From positions 1 to 16,641 of the forward strand of contig CAMYCX010000024.1 in the NCBI GenBank assembly GCA_947254705.1: DNA of 16,641 nucleotides, in the 5' to 3' direction. This stretch comes from an uncultured Veillonellaceae bacterium. GTDB taxonomy: Bacteria > Bacillota > Negativicutes > Veillonellales > Negativicoccaceae. Below, piece after piece: positions 6,161-14,121 of this stretch (position 1 is its first letter; each line of letters starts with the position of its first letter). The notes beneath the pieces are model-generated. The model was not told where the DNA came from and did no database searches. It saw only the letters and a program-made list of their open reading frames with translations. A program made the position numbers and the translations under genes.

Positions 6161-7035
6161 GGCTCGTTCTCCTTTCTTCCGTATAATTTCCTCAATTCCG
6201 GTGCCGTCAAACGATATGCAGTATTACAATAATGACAATTCATTTCTACACCATTTGAATCTTTTAACAGATCTTCTTTATCTTTATCTGCTAATTGCAA
6301 CAAAGCTCGTTCAAAACGCTCTTTTGCACAAGTACATTCCCACTTCACCGTATTCTGACTGAGACGCTGAAAAAATAAATTTTGCGATAAAACAGATATA
6401 ATATCTTCTCGAGTCATGGTGTCGATCGCATGTGAAATCGGCCCCAGGCTCCGCAAGTTGCTTTCTATTTCCGACAGGGCACATTCTTCAACGTCCGGCA
6501 ACGCTTGTATCATAACGCCACCTGCAGCAGCAACCGTTTCATCGGGATTGACCAAGACGCCCAAGCTGACAGCGGAAGGTATTTGTTCCGATACTGTTAA
6601 ATAATAGGTTAAATCTTCTGCAATCTCGCCGGATGTAATTTCAATGGCGCTTTGGTATGGCTGCCGCAACAGGGAGTACCTAGTGACATACAACATGCCG
6701 TGACCGACGGCAGCACCGACATTCAATTTATGCGGTCCTTTCAACGGTAAGTTCACTCTTGGACACTCAACATATCCACGAACTTTTCCGGATTCATAGG
6801 CGTCTGCATGAATAGTTCCGATCGGGCCGTCTCCTGCAATACGGATACTGACCCCTTCCTTGTTTTTAAAATCATTGGCAAGTAATAGTGCTCCCGTCAT
6901 TGCTCGCCCCAATGCCGCCGATGCCAGCGGAGATAGTTGATGAATCTGTTGTGCCCGTGCGACGAGATTTGACGTAAAAGACACGGACATGCGTAAACCG
7001 GCGGGCGATGTATAATGAGCAATGGTATCAGTCAT
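6157..7035 (-). CDS. hslO: Hsp33 redox-regulated chaperone
   Basis: A 292-residue cytosolic holdase activated by oxidation. The C-terminal zinc switch is complete: Cys234 and Cys236 (CTC), then Cys267 and Cys270 (NCHYCN). In the family, disulphide formation at these cysteines releases zinc and unfolds the linker to expose a client site. The N-terminal core contains GRAMTGALLL (43-52), RIAGDGPIGTIHADA (65-79) and RGYVECPRVNLPL (86-98). ATG at 7035 lies one base after the ribH stop codon, with AAGGAA about ten bases upstream. The stop overlaps the mtnP start by 4 bases. There is no obvious biochemical link with riboflavin or methylthioadenosine, but its tight packing makes it part of the same transcript. 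Nothing looks truncated. Confidence 0.96.
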   Translation of the reverse strand: MTDTIAHYTSPAGLRMSVSFTSNLVARAQQIHQLSPLASAALGRAMTGALLLANDFKNKEGVSIRIAGDGPIGTIHADAYESGKVRGYVECPRVNLPLKGPHKLNVGAAVGHGMLYVTRYSLLRQPYQSAIEITSGEIAEDLTYYLTVSEQIPSAVSLGVLVNPDETVAAAGGVMIQALPDVEECALSEIESNLRSLGPISHAIDTMTREDIISVLSQNLFFQRLSQNTVKWECTCAKERFERALLQLADKDKEDLLKDSNGVEMNCHYCNTAYRLTAPELRKLYGRKENEP

Positions 7036-7036
7036 A

Positions 7037-7504
7037 TCAAGACAATTCCTTTTGCAAATTACACATTTCTAAAGCGGACTGTGCGGCATCAAATCCCTTG
7101 TTACCACTTTTAGTGCCTGCTCGTTCGATAGCCTGTTCAATACTATCAGTAGTCACCATGCCAAAAATAATCGGTTTGTTCAATAATAGTGAAGTAGCGG
7201 CGATACCTTTTGCAGCTTCATTGCAAACCAGGTCATAATGTGAAGTCGCACCGCGAATCACCGCACCTAAACATATGACGGCATCAATATCGTTCTTACT
7301 CGCCATCTGTTTAGCAACCAAAGGAATTTCAAACGCGCCGGGACAGTATACCACAGTAATATCATTCTCTTTGACACCATGTCGTTGCAAACAGTCCAGG
7401 GCTCCTGTTAACAAATGTTCCGTGACAAAATGATTAAATCGCGACACTACAATACCGATTCGTAAGTTATTGCCCTCTAGATGACCTTGAATAATGTTAG
7501 TCAT
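7037..7504 (-). CDS. ribH: 6,7-dimethyl-8-ribityllumazine synthase
   Basis: A 155-residue enzyme of normal length that condenses 5-amino-6-ribitylaminouracil with dihydroxybutanone 4-phosphate to make lumazine, the last-but-one step to riboflavin. Substrate-site signatures are SRFN (21-24), PGAFEIP (55-61), GAVIRGATSHYD (80-91) with the catalytic His89, and FGMVTTDSIEQAIERAG (114-130). The family forms 60-mer or pentameric shells. ATG at 7504 has GGAGG five bases upstream. It follows ribBA by 14 bases and precedes hslO by one base. It is the last of the four riboflavin genes. Confidence 0.97.
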   Translation of the reverse strand: MTNIIQGHLEGNNLRIGIVVSRFNHFVTEHLLTGALDCLQRHGVKENDITVVYCPGAFEIPLVAKQMASKNDIDAVICLGAVIRGATSHYDLVCNEAAKGIAATSLLLNKPIIFGMVTTDSIEQAIERAGTKSGNKGFDAAQSALEMCNLQKELS

Positions 7505-7518
7505 AATTTCCTCCCATT

Positions 7519-8715
7519 CTAAAATTGATGCCCCATTTTTAATTCTTTAGTATGTAAATAGCCTTTATTATACTCATTTGCGGGAATACTGATAGGTTCT
7601 CGCGATGTGATTGTAATGCCATATTTTCGCAATCCGTCGATTTTGTCAGGATTATTGGTGAGCAAGCGAATGCTGCGAATTCCCAAGCTCTCTATTATTT
7701 TAGCACTTAACGAATATTCGCGTAAATCAGGAGCAAATCCGAGGTGCTCATTGGCTTCAACGGTGTCCATTCCTTGCTCCTGAAGGTGATATGCCTTAAT
7801 TTTGTTGACAAGACCAATTCCGCGACCTTCTTGTCGCATATAAATCACAGCCCCCTCTCCCGCTGCATCGATCTTTTCTAAAGCAGCCTGCAACTGTTCT
7901 CCGCAATCACATCGCTTAGAACCGAATACATCGCCGGTAAGACATTCCGAATGGATGCGAACCAGTACATCATCTTTATTTCTGACGTCACCTTTAACAA
8001 TCGCTAAGTGATTAAAAGAATCTAACGCATCTTCATATACATGCAGGTTAAAGCATCCATATTGTGTCGGTAACTGGCAAGAGGCAACACAGTGAACAAG
8101 AGATTCATGCTGCTTTCGGTACGCAATGATATCCCTGACAGAAATGATATGTAACTGATGCTGATCTGCAAATTTTATCAATTCCGGTAAACGCATCATT
8201 TTACCGTCATCTGTAGTAATTTCACAAATTACCGCCGCGGGATACAGCCCAGCAATCCGCAGTAAATCAATCGACGCCTCCGTGTGTCCACGACGTGCCA
8301 ACACCCCTCCCTCCCGATACGCCAAAGGAAAGACATGACCAGGTCTCCGGAAGTCGTCCGGACGTGATTTTGATTGCAACAAATGATGAATTGTATTGGC
8401 ACGCTCTGCCGGTGAAACTCCGGTTTTAGTTGATATATGATCTACTGAAACGGTAAATGCCGTTTGATGATTATCGGTATTTTTCGTAACCATTGGAGGG
8501 ATTTGCAATCGTTGCAAATCAGTTTCCAACATGGGAGTACAGATAATACCCCGGGCATGCATTGCCATAAAATTAATCACTTCTGTATTGGCAAATTGTG
8601 CCGCGACAATTAAATCGCCTTCATTTTCACGCTCCGGATCATCTACAACAATAATCATTTTTCCGTTTTTCAAATCATTTATAATGTCACTCATCGATGC
8701 CATTTTAGAGTTCAT
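7519..8715 (-). CDS. ribBA: Bifunctional DHBP synthase / GTP cyclohydrolase II
   Basis: Fusion enzyme of about 398 residues supplying both riboflavin precursors. The RibB half (about 1-200) makes dihydroxybutanone phosphate from ribulose 5-phosphate; it shows DDPERENEGDLI near 25-37 and RRGHTEASIDL near 141-152. The RibA half (about 205-398) opens GTP. Its zinc cysteines appear in HSECLTGDVFGSKRCDC near 255-271, and YMRQEGRGIGL lies near 292-302. ATG at 8715 is chosen, with AGAGG eight bases upstream. A GTG directly before it (8718) would add one residue, and other in-frame ATGs lie at residues 5 and 8. Gaps are 37 bases after ribE and 14 before ribH. Nearby rpe makes ribulose 5-phosphate's epimer, a loose metabolic link. 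Confidence 0.95.
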   Translation of the reverse strand: MNSKMASMSDIINDLKNGKMIIVVDDPERENEGDLIVAAQFANTEVINFMAMHARGIICTPMLETDLQRLQIPPMVTKNTDNHQTAFTVSVDHISTKTGVSPAERANTIHHLLQSKSRPDDFRRPGHVFPLAYREGGVLARRGHTEASIDLLRIAGLYPAAVICEITTDDGKMMRLPELIKFADQHQLHIISVRDIIAYRKQHESLVHCVASCQLPTQYGCFNLHVYEDALDSFNHLAIVKGDVRNKDDVLVRIHSECLTGDVFGSKRCDCGEQLQAALEKIDAAGEGAVIYMRQEGRGIGLVNKIKAYHLQEQGMDTVEANEHLGFAPDLREYSLSAKIIESLGIRSIRLLTNNPDKIDGLRKYGITITSREPISIPANEYNKGYLHTKELKMGHQF

Positions 8716-8752
8716 CACTATATCCTCTTTTCCATGTCAGTATAACTATGTT

Positions 8753-9400
8753 TTATTTCAGATATCCTTGCGCCATCAAAAGATCCTTCAAAGTCTTGGG
8801 GTCAGACGTTTTTGACTGATTATTCAGCCATGCAAATACATATTTCCCAATCATATCAGTTTCAATATTAACGGCGTCACCAATTACGACAGTATGTAAT
8901 GCGGTATTTATATAGGTATGTGGAATAATTCCCACATCAAATGAGTTCGTCAGACGATTGATAACAGTCAGACTGATGCCATCTAAAGCGATTGACCCTT
9001 TAGCAATAATACTTGAGATAATCTTTGGCGAAGCTTGTACCGTAATTCGATATGCATTTTTTTCTTTTTGAATTGAGCTGATACTTCCTATTCCGTCTAC
9101 ATGACCGCTAACCAAATGACCATCCAATCTTCCGGAAATCGGTAGCGCTCGCTCTAAATTTACAATTTTGCCTTTCCGCCACTTTTGGACTCCGGAACTC
9201 CGTACCGTTTCAGGCATAACATCTGCGGTAAATGCGTCTGATGAAAGTGTTTTTACCGTCAAGCAAAGGCCATTAACAGCTACACTGTCACCTTCATTTA
9301 AGCGAACGGCAAGTTCCGTAAGGATTTTAAGTCGATATCTTTGATCACTTATGTGCAAAGAATCAACGCGCCCAATCGTTTCAATCAATCCTGTGAACAT
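8753..9400 (-). CDS. ribE: Riboflavin synthase alpha chain
   Basis: A 215-residue enzyme that dismutates two lumazines into riboflavin and the ribityl pyrimidine. It has two lumazine-binding barrels: residues 1-97, beginning MFTGLIE with NGLCLTV at 43-49, and 98-195, with SGHVDGIG at 98-105 and DGISLTV at 140-146. ATG at 9400 is chosen because the family invariably begins MFTGxIE. A longer in-frame extension upstream is non-coding in this frame, being the 3' end of ribD. The start overlaps ribD by 20 bases. Its ribosome binding site is the run of eight G at 9412-9405, four bases before ATG, an unusual Shine-Dalgarno sequence. Some databases call this gene ribC. Confidence 0.95.
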   Translation of the reverse strand: MFTGLIETIGRVDSLHISDQRYRLKILTELAVRLNEGDSVAVNGLCLTVKTLSSDAFTADVMPETVRSSGVQKWRKGKIVNLERALPISGRLDGHLVSGHVDGIGSISSIQKEKNAYRITVQASPKIISSIIAKGSIALDGISLTVINRLTNSFDVGIIPHTYINTALHTVVIGDAVNIETDMIGKYVFAWLNNQSKTSDPKTLKDLLMAQGYLK

Positions 9401-10505
9401 AAGTCCCCCCCCTGCAGCGATGATACGTAATTTTAATATCCGTACCACAGCGTACAACATCTGTTACGCTATATTTGCGAGCATCGACAAGATGACTTAC
9501 TCCTTGTCCTCCGATAGCTCCCCTTGCATTTTCTCCACCAAATGCTTTTGGTCCGATATACGTAACAATTTCATCCAAAAAATCATAATCCAAGAGTTCT
9601 CCAAGAAGAGTCGATCCGCCTTCGACAAACAATTCTTGAATATGACACTGCGTTGCTAACAGCTTCAATCCCTCCTGCAAGTTAAGTCGATTTGAGGCGG
9701 AAACGGGAAGCGGAAAAACAGTTGCTCCCGTAAATCGGATGTTTTGAATCGTCCTATCGGGACAATGCTCTCCAACTAGTACAATTGTATTTTGGGGAAT
9801 TTCAGTTAATAGTTTTGATGACAAAGGTATCCTGCCATTTGTATCCCATACTACACGCAACGGCTGACGGAAAGGGCGTCCATATCGTACCGTCAGCTGT
9901 GGATTGTCGGCCAGCACGGTACCGATTCCGACAGTTACAGCATCGCTTGCGGCCCGCAAACGATGTGCATCATATCTAGATTCTTCACCGGTAATCCATT
10001 TTGACTCTCCGTTTGAAGTAGCCGTTTTCCCGTCCAATGTCATTGCCCACTTCCCTATGATATATGGACGTTGATACTGAATAACCTGTAAATATCCTCG
10101 ATTTAGGTGTTGCGTTTCTCGCTCCAAAATTCCTACATCCACCTTAATACCGGCCTTTCGCAATCGGTGAATTCCCATTCCGTTAACACGATAGAAGGGA
10201 TCTTGCATCGCACACACCACCCGTTGAATCCCCGATTTAATGATTAAATCTGCACATGGAGGTGTTTTACCCGTGTGCGAGCACGGCTCCAGTGTGACAT
10301 AAAGAGTAGATCCATCTGTTAACGCTCCCGCTTCATGAATGGCAAGAACTTCAGCATGCGGTCCACCCGCCTTTTGATGCCATCCCTTTCCCACAATACA
10401 ACCCTCGCGCACAATGACAGCGCCAACCATCGGGTTAGGTGGGACGGTATGCTTTCCTAATTCTGCCAGATCTAAAGCGACGTGCATATAATCTATATCA
10501 TTCAT
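9381..10505 (-). CDS. ribD: RibD: pyrimidine deaminase / reductase
   Basis: Bifunctional 374-residue enzyme for the second and third steps of riboflavin synthesis. The deaminase domain (1-145) has the zinc set His50-Ala-Glu52, Cys75 and Cys84 (EPCSHTGKTPPC), with the same numbering as E. coli RibD. The reductase domain (about 146-360) contains KWAMTLDGKTA (152-162) and FVEGGSTL (293-300). The start is ATG at 10505 with GGAG (10515-10512) and a 6-base spacer. An ORF extension to 10544 would run through the riboswitch terminator and is rejected. The last residues, RCRGGTYVHRID, are encoded by the poly-G tract and the first codons of ribE in another frame. They look like an accidental tail. Loss of one G would fuse ribD in frame to ribE. 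Confidence 0.95.
   Translation of the reverse strand: MNDIDYMHVALDLAELGKHTVPPNPMVGAVIVREGCIVGKGWHQKAGGPHAEVLAIHEAGALTDGSTLYVTLEPCSHTGKTPPCADLIIKSGIQRVVCAMQDPFYRVNGMGIHRLRKAGIKVDVGILERETQHLNRGYLQVIQYQRPYIIGKWAMTLDGKTATSNGESKWITGEESRYDAHRLRAASDAVTVGIGTVLADNPQLTVRYGRPFRQPLRVVWDTNGRIPLSSKLLTEIPQNTIVLVGEHCPDRTIQNIRFTGATVFPLPVSASNRLNLQEGLKLLATQCHIQELFVEGGSTLLGELLDYDFLDEIVTYIGPKAFGGENARGAIGGQGVSHLVDARKYSVTDVVRCGTDIKITYHRCRGGTYVHRID
9405..9412 (-). repeat. Homopolymer of eight G at the ribD/ribE overlap
   Basis: Eight C on the plus strand, hence G8 on the coding strand. The tract codes for the last residues of RibD and serves as the Shine-Dalgarno for ribE. Mononucleotide runs of this length are slippage-prone. 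A 7-G version would join the ribD and ribE frames. Confidence 0.9.
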
Positions 10506-10518
10506 AGCATTCTCCATC

Positions 10519-10551
10519 AAAAAAGGACATGGAAAAACAGCCATATCCTTT
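10519..10551 (-). terminator. Riboswitch-controlled terminator before ribD
   Basis: On the minus strand AAAGGATATGG (10551-10541) pairs with CCATGTCCTTT (10532-10522) over 11 bases with one G-T pair, followed by a run of six T (10524-10519). This intrinsic terminator ends just before the ribD ribosome binding site. A competing antiterminator pairs AAAGACAGC (10560-10552) with GCTGTTTTT (10541-10533). It uses the 3' strand of aptamer helix P1 plus the terminator loop, so P1 formation with FMN frees the terminator and switches the operon off. Confidence 0.85.
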
Positions 10552-10553
10552 GC

Positions 10554-10669
10554 TGTCTTTTCCTATCCAGACTATACTGTCGGTTTCGAAATCACATCGA
10601 ATCTGCTTGCGCTTGCGGACTATTACCGCCGGTCAGGAATTGGTATTATCTCACCTTGCCTCAAAGACA
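10554..10669 (-). promoter_or_regulatory. FMN riboswitch aptamer (RFN element)
   Basis: Read on the minus strand, the segment contains the conserved RFN blocks in order: GAGGCAAGGTGA, then GACCGGCGGTAATAGTCCGC, GCGCAAGCAGATTC, and ACCGACAGTATAGTCTGGAT. The closing helix P1 is perfect: TGTCTTT (10669-10663) with AAAGACA (10560-10554). The element binds flavin mononucleotide and represses flavin synthesis genes when FMN is plentiful. The terminator/antiterminator pair that follows makes this an OFF switch at the transcription level. It stands between rpe and ribD and would also stop read-through from the rpe operon when FMN is high. Confidence 0.96.
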
Positions 10670-10687
10670 TTTTCTTTAATTATTTCT

Positions 10688-10716
10688 ACTGTATTATTCG
10701 CCACGCAATTTTTCAA
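10688..10716 (-). promoter_or_regulatory. Probable promoter of the rib operon
   Basis: On the minus strand TTGAAA (10716-10711) and TACAGT (10693-10688) are separated by 17 bases. The -35 lies inside the last codons of rpe. Transcription would begin about ten bases before the aptamer's P1 helix. The -10 matches the consensus at four of six positions, so this is a moderate call supported mainly by placement. Confidence 0.5.
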
Positions 10717-11341
10717 TAGTTGCTTTTCGGTCGACAGATTTGAACACCGCCGATCCGGCCACTAAAATATCTGCTCCTGCCTGTCGAACAATAGGTGCAT
10801 TTTCTGTTGTAATTCCTCCGTCAACCTCAATTGCAAAAGATAAATTCCGCTCTTTGCGAATAGCATTTAATCGTGCAATTTTATCCGTTACATAAGGAAT
10901 ATACGATTGGCCGCCGAAGCCCGGATTAACACTCATCAAAAGAACATGATCTACCGTTGTCAGCAAGTCATACAAAAGCTCAATAGGGGTTCCCGGGTTG
11001 AGTACAATGCCGGCCTGAATTCCCGCGTCCTGTATTTCATGCAGTAATCGGTCATGGTGAACGGGTAATTCATAATGAAACGATAACATATGAGCTCCAA
11101 TTTCTGCAAACGGAGCGATATAATCTTGAGGATTGGTAACCATCAAGTGAACATCAAAGGGAATTGTCGTATGTGCGGACAAATGTGTCACCACAGGAGT
11201 GCCATAACTTAAATTAGGGACAAAATGTCCGTCCATCACATCGATATGAAGCAAGTCGGCACCGGCCGATTCCAGCGCTTTCAATTCCGTTCTTAAATCA
11301 GAAAAATCTGCTGATAATAGCGAAGGTGCAATACGAGTCAT
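10694..11341 (-). CDS. rpe: Ribulose-phosphate 3-epimerase
   Basis: A 215-residue TIM-barrel enzyme interconverting ribulose 5-phosphate and xylulose 5-phosphate in the pentose phosphate pathway. Metal and catalytic residues: Ser7 (APSLLSADF), His32 and Asp34 (LHIDVMDGHFVPN), His65 (FDVHLM) and Asp174 (IEVDGGI). The phosphate-binding loop NPGFGGQ lies at 139-145. ATG at 11341 is chosen over an upstream in-frame ATG because AGGAG lies eight bases before it and the protein then begins MTRIAPSLLS as in the family. Its start overlaps the rsgA stop by 4 bases (ATGA), implying translational coupling. It is last in the prpC-prkC-rsgA-rpe run, a standard Bacillota order. Confidence 0.96.
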   Translation of the reverse strand: MTRIAPSLLSADFSDLRTELKALESAGADLLHIDVMDGHFVPNLSYGTPVVTHLSAHTTIPFDVHLMVTNPQDYIAPFAEIGAHMLSFHYELPVHHDRLLHEIQDAGIQAGIVLNPGTPIELLYDLLTTVDHVLLMSVNPGFGGQSYIPYVTDKIARLNAIRKERNLSFAIEVDGGITTENAPIVRQAGADILVAGSAVFKSVDRKATIEKLRGE

Positions 11342-12243
11342 CGAAACATCTCCTTTTCCCGATCTTCCCATTCCATTAATAATGCCAAATACGATTGGTA
11401 TCGTTCAGGTGCAATTGCCCCCGACTTCAATGCTTCTTTAACTGCACAATTCGGCTCATTACGATGTGTACAATCATGAAATTTACACTGGGCTTGCCTC
11501 TGCGCGATTTCACAAAATCCGGACATAATACCTCCTCTGGTATCAGGAAGATATCCCAGTGAAGCAAATCCAGGTGTATCCGCGATATAAGATCCCGTAT
11601 ATAATTCATGAAGTACGGCATGTCGCGTTGTATTTTTGCCTCGACCGATACGCTTGCTAATAGCCTGTGTAATAAAACGGTTTTCCTTAAAAATGGCATT
11701 AAGTAATGTAGATTTGCCAACTCCCGATTGCCCACAAACGGATGTTACTTTGTTCTGTAATTGTATCCGTATTGGGGCCAATGTCATTTCGTTTTCATCC
11801 ACTGTTCGTCCGCTGTTATTCAACTTATATATCGCATAAGGGAGTGAGGAGTAAATCGACAACAAATCATCGGCTCGCGACGTTAATAGATCCATTTTAG
11901 TAAAACACAATATCGGAACGATATGATTCAATTCACACATCATAATCAGCCGATCCAACAAAAGTTGATTAATTGATGGCATTGCAACAGAAACCACAAT
12001 AAGCATCTGATCCAGGTTAGCAACCGGCGGACGCAACAAACGATTTCGCCGCGGGCAAATTTCCGTAATAACTGCTTGCGTAGAATCAAAGGGGCAAATT
12101 TTCACCCAATCGCCTACTAACACACGATTATCGTGTTGTTTCATTTTTCCGCGTACTTTGCAGAGATAGTGGTTAGTGCTCTCGGCAATGACAGAATAAT
12201 ATCCGTTTTGATTCTTTGTGACAAGCCCCAGAAGTTCAGTCAA
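11338..12243 (-). CDS. rsgA: Ribosome small subunit-dependent GTPase RsgA
   Basis: A 301-residue circularly permuted GTPase that checks late 30S ribosomal subunit assembly. An N-terminal OB fold (about 1-70) is followed by the permuted G domain, where G4 (TKMD, 115-118) comes before G1 (GQSGVGKS, 171-178) and G3 (DTPG, 222-225). GKNTTRHAVLHEL (202-214) is the family switch I region. A C-terminal zinc finger has Cys253, Cys258, His260 and Cys266 in the C-x4-C-x-H-x5-C pattern. The start overlaps the prkC stop by 4 bases, and the stop overlaps the rpe start by 4. Adjacency to the PASTA kinase is conserved in Bacillota, where the kinase can phosphorylate this GTPase. Confidence 0.96.
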   Translation of the reverse strand: MTELLGLVTKNQNGYYSVIAESTNHYLCKVRGKMKQHDNRVLVGDWVKICPFDSTQAVITEICPRRNRLLRPPVANLDQMLIVVSVAMPSINQLLLDRLIMMCELNHIVPILCFTKMDLLTSRADDLLSIYSSLPYAIYKLNNSGRTVDENEMTLAPIRIQLQNKVTSVCGQSGVGKSTLLNAIFKENRFITQAISKRIGRGKNTTRHAVLHELYTGSYIADTPGFASLGYLPDTRGGIMSGFCEIAQRQAQCKFHDCTHRNEPNCAVKEALKSGAIAPERYQSYLALLMEWEDREKEMFR

Positions 12244-14102
12244 AGCTCCTGCTCCTGCACCAGTTCGCCATCAAAATAAACCTCTACATGCACATTGCCG
12301 ACACCGGATACTTGCGTGCTGATTTCAGTTCCCGCCTTTTCCTGTCGGTCGAAAAGTGTTCTTGTTCCATTCGCATCATGCATCATAATTGTCACGCGTT
12401 GAGTCGGTTTTCCGTTTGGTACACGAATGGTGACTTCTGCTTTTTTGAGCATTGTGTCGAAAGTTAAATCAATTGGAGTTCCACGAACAGAAGTGCTTCC
12501 CGCCGCAGGGGTTTGTTTTGCAACAACCGCGCTAGCCGTAAGTGCTTCACCGTTTTTCATTTTCCATGTACCTTTAGTCAAATCATTTTCCAACAGCAAC
12601 TTTTCCGCCTGTTCTGTTGTCATCCCCACGAAGTCCGGAATGCTCACTTGGCTAATCATATTTTTTTTATTCAAAATGACATGCACAGTACTGTCCCGCT
12701 CAACTTTTGTCGGTGTGGAAGGAGATTGTCCAATAATAGTGTCTAACGGTTTTGTCGAATCTTCTCGCTCTTCAATTTTGCCTAACCGCAAATGAATACT
12801 GCGCAATTTAGCAGAAGCTTCTTCTATAGTCAATCCCGTCAAATCCGGAACTAAAATAATCGACCCCCCCTTACTGATAGTCAAGTGGATTGTTCGGTGT
12901 GTTTTTACGGAGGTTCCGGGTTCCGGCGATTGATTGATTACTTGTCCGATAGGGACCTCTTCACTGGATATTTCGTTTATAGAAACATTCAGATTGTCAT
13001 CTTTCAAGATCTTCTGGGCTACTTCCACTTGCTTTCCGATAAGGTTGGGTACCGTCACAGACTGAATACGCCAAAAATCTCCGACAAACCAAAAAGCGAC
13101 TCCGGCGGCAAAGAAGAACAGTGCCGCAATAGCAAGTAAAATCCGCTTCATTGGCCACCCCAACAGCCCCGTCAGCCAGCTTTCTTTCTCACTTATTGAC
13201 GGTCTCTTTTCTGTTATTTGACGTGGAATCGGTATTACCCCTGTTGCAAAGTTATGTCGTCCGGTTTGGGTTGTTACATGTGTTACTAATCCTTGCGCCA
13301 AACGCAAATCGGAAATCATTTCAGAGATGCTTTTGAATCGTTTTTCCGGATCTTTTTGCAATGCTTTTAAAACGCAATCTTCCAATAAAGGGGTAATCGT
13401 AGGATTATACCGGCTTGGCTTGGGTATTTCATCTTGCATGTGTTTTAGTGCAATGGCAACCGCTGTTTCCCCCTCATAAGGAACGCGCCCCGTCAACATC
13501 TCGTAAAGAACAACACCCAATGAATAAATATCCGTCTGTGCAGTCACTTTTTCACCGGCTGCCTGTTCCGGTGAAAAGTAATGTACAGAACCCAACACGG
13601 ACTCTTTATTCATGACCGTGGCCGTATTCATTGCTCGCGCAATACCAAAATCTGCAACTTTTACCTTACCGGTACGCGTTACTAAAATATTGTGCGGCTT
13701 GATATCACAATGTACAATTCCGCTGGCATGAGCCTGTTCCAAGGCTTCTCCGATTTCAATGGCAATCCTTACCGCTGCGTCATTAGACAATTTCTTTTGG
13801 CGCCGGATATATTCCTTTAATGTTTCACCAGCCACATATTCCATAACAATATAATGGATATTATTGTCACAGCCAACATCATAAATATTAACAATATTAG
13901 CATGCGACAACTTGGCAGCGGCTTGCGCTTCCTTACGAAAACGTGTTACAAACTCCTGATCTTTCGCATAATCTTCATGTAAAATTTTAACCGCGACAAT
14001 TCTGTCCAAAAGAATATCATGGGCACAATATACATCGGCCATGCCGCCAGTACCGATTTTTTCGGTGATTTTATAGCGATTATCAAGAATTCGCCCAATC
14101 AT
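12240..14102 (-). CDS. prkC: PASTA-domain Ser/Thr protein kinase
   Basis: A 620-residue membrane kinase of the PrkC/StkP/PknB group that links cell-wall state to phosphorylation in the cytosol. The kinase domain spans about 8-270: glycine loop GTGGMADVY (17-25), Lys39, Glu58, HCDIKPHN (131-138) with catalytic Asp133, DFG (151-153), and activation segment GSVHYFSPEQ (171-180). The usual HRD Arg is Cys132. A basic juxtamembrane linker leads to one membrane segment at about 319-341. Three PASTA repeats follow outside (about 346-412, 414-479, 484-550), and a C-terminal beta-rich domain of about 70 residues. The start is ATG at 14102 because AGAGGTG lies six bases upstream. An in-frame GTG at 14111 is part of that ribosome binding site. 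It is 19 bases after prpC, its cognate phosphatase. Confidence 0.95.
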   Translation of the reverse strand: MIGRILDNRYKITEKIGTGGMADVYCAHDILLDRIVAVKILHEDYAKDQEFVTRFRKEAQAAAKLSHANIVNIYDVGCDNNIHYIVMEYVAGETLKEYIRRQKKLSNDAAVRIAIEIGEALEQAHASGIVHCDIKPHNILVTRTGKVKVADFGIARAMNTATVMNKESVLGSVHYFSPEQAAGEKVTAQTDIYSLGVVLYEMLTGRVPYEGETAVAIALKHMQDEIPKPSRYNPTITPLLEDCVLKALQKDPEKRFKSISEMISDLRLAQGLVTHVTTQTGRHNFATGVIPIPRQITEKRPSISEKESWLTGLLGWPMKRILLAIAALFFFAAGVAFWFVGDFWRIQSVTVPNLIGKQVEVAQKILKDDNLNVSINEISSEEVPIGQVINQSPEPGTSVKTHRTIHLTISKGGSIILVPDLTGLTIEEASAKLRSIHLRLGKIEEREDSTKPLDTIIGQSPSTPTKVERDSTVHVILNKKNMISQVSIPDFVGMTTEQAEKLLLENDLTKGTWKMKNGEALTASAVVAKQTPAAGSTSVRGTPIDLTFDTMLKKAEVTIRVPNGKPTQRVTIMMHDANGTRTLFDRQEKAGTEISTQVSGVGNVHVEVYFDGELVQEQEL

Positions 14103-14121
14103 CTGTTTCACCTCTGTCTAT

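Noticed and set aside
10506..10544. RibD N-terminal extension beginning MAVFPCPF
   Set aside because: The codons lie in the riboswitch terminator, whereas ATG at 10505 has GGAG and gives the family N-terminus.
12427..12795. Plus-strand ORF of 122 residues opposite prkC
   Set aside because: Antisense to the PASTA repeats, with no motif or start signal. Considered a shadow.
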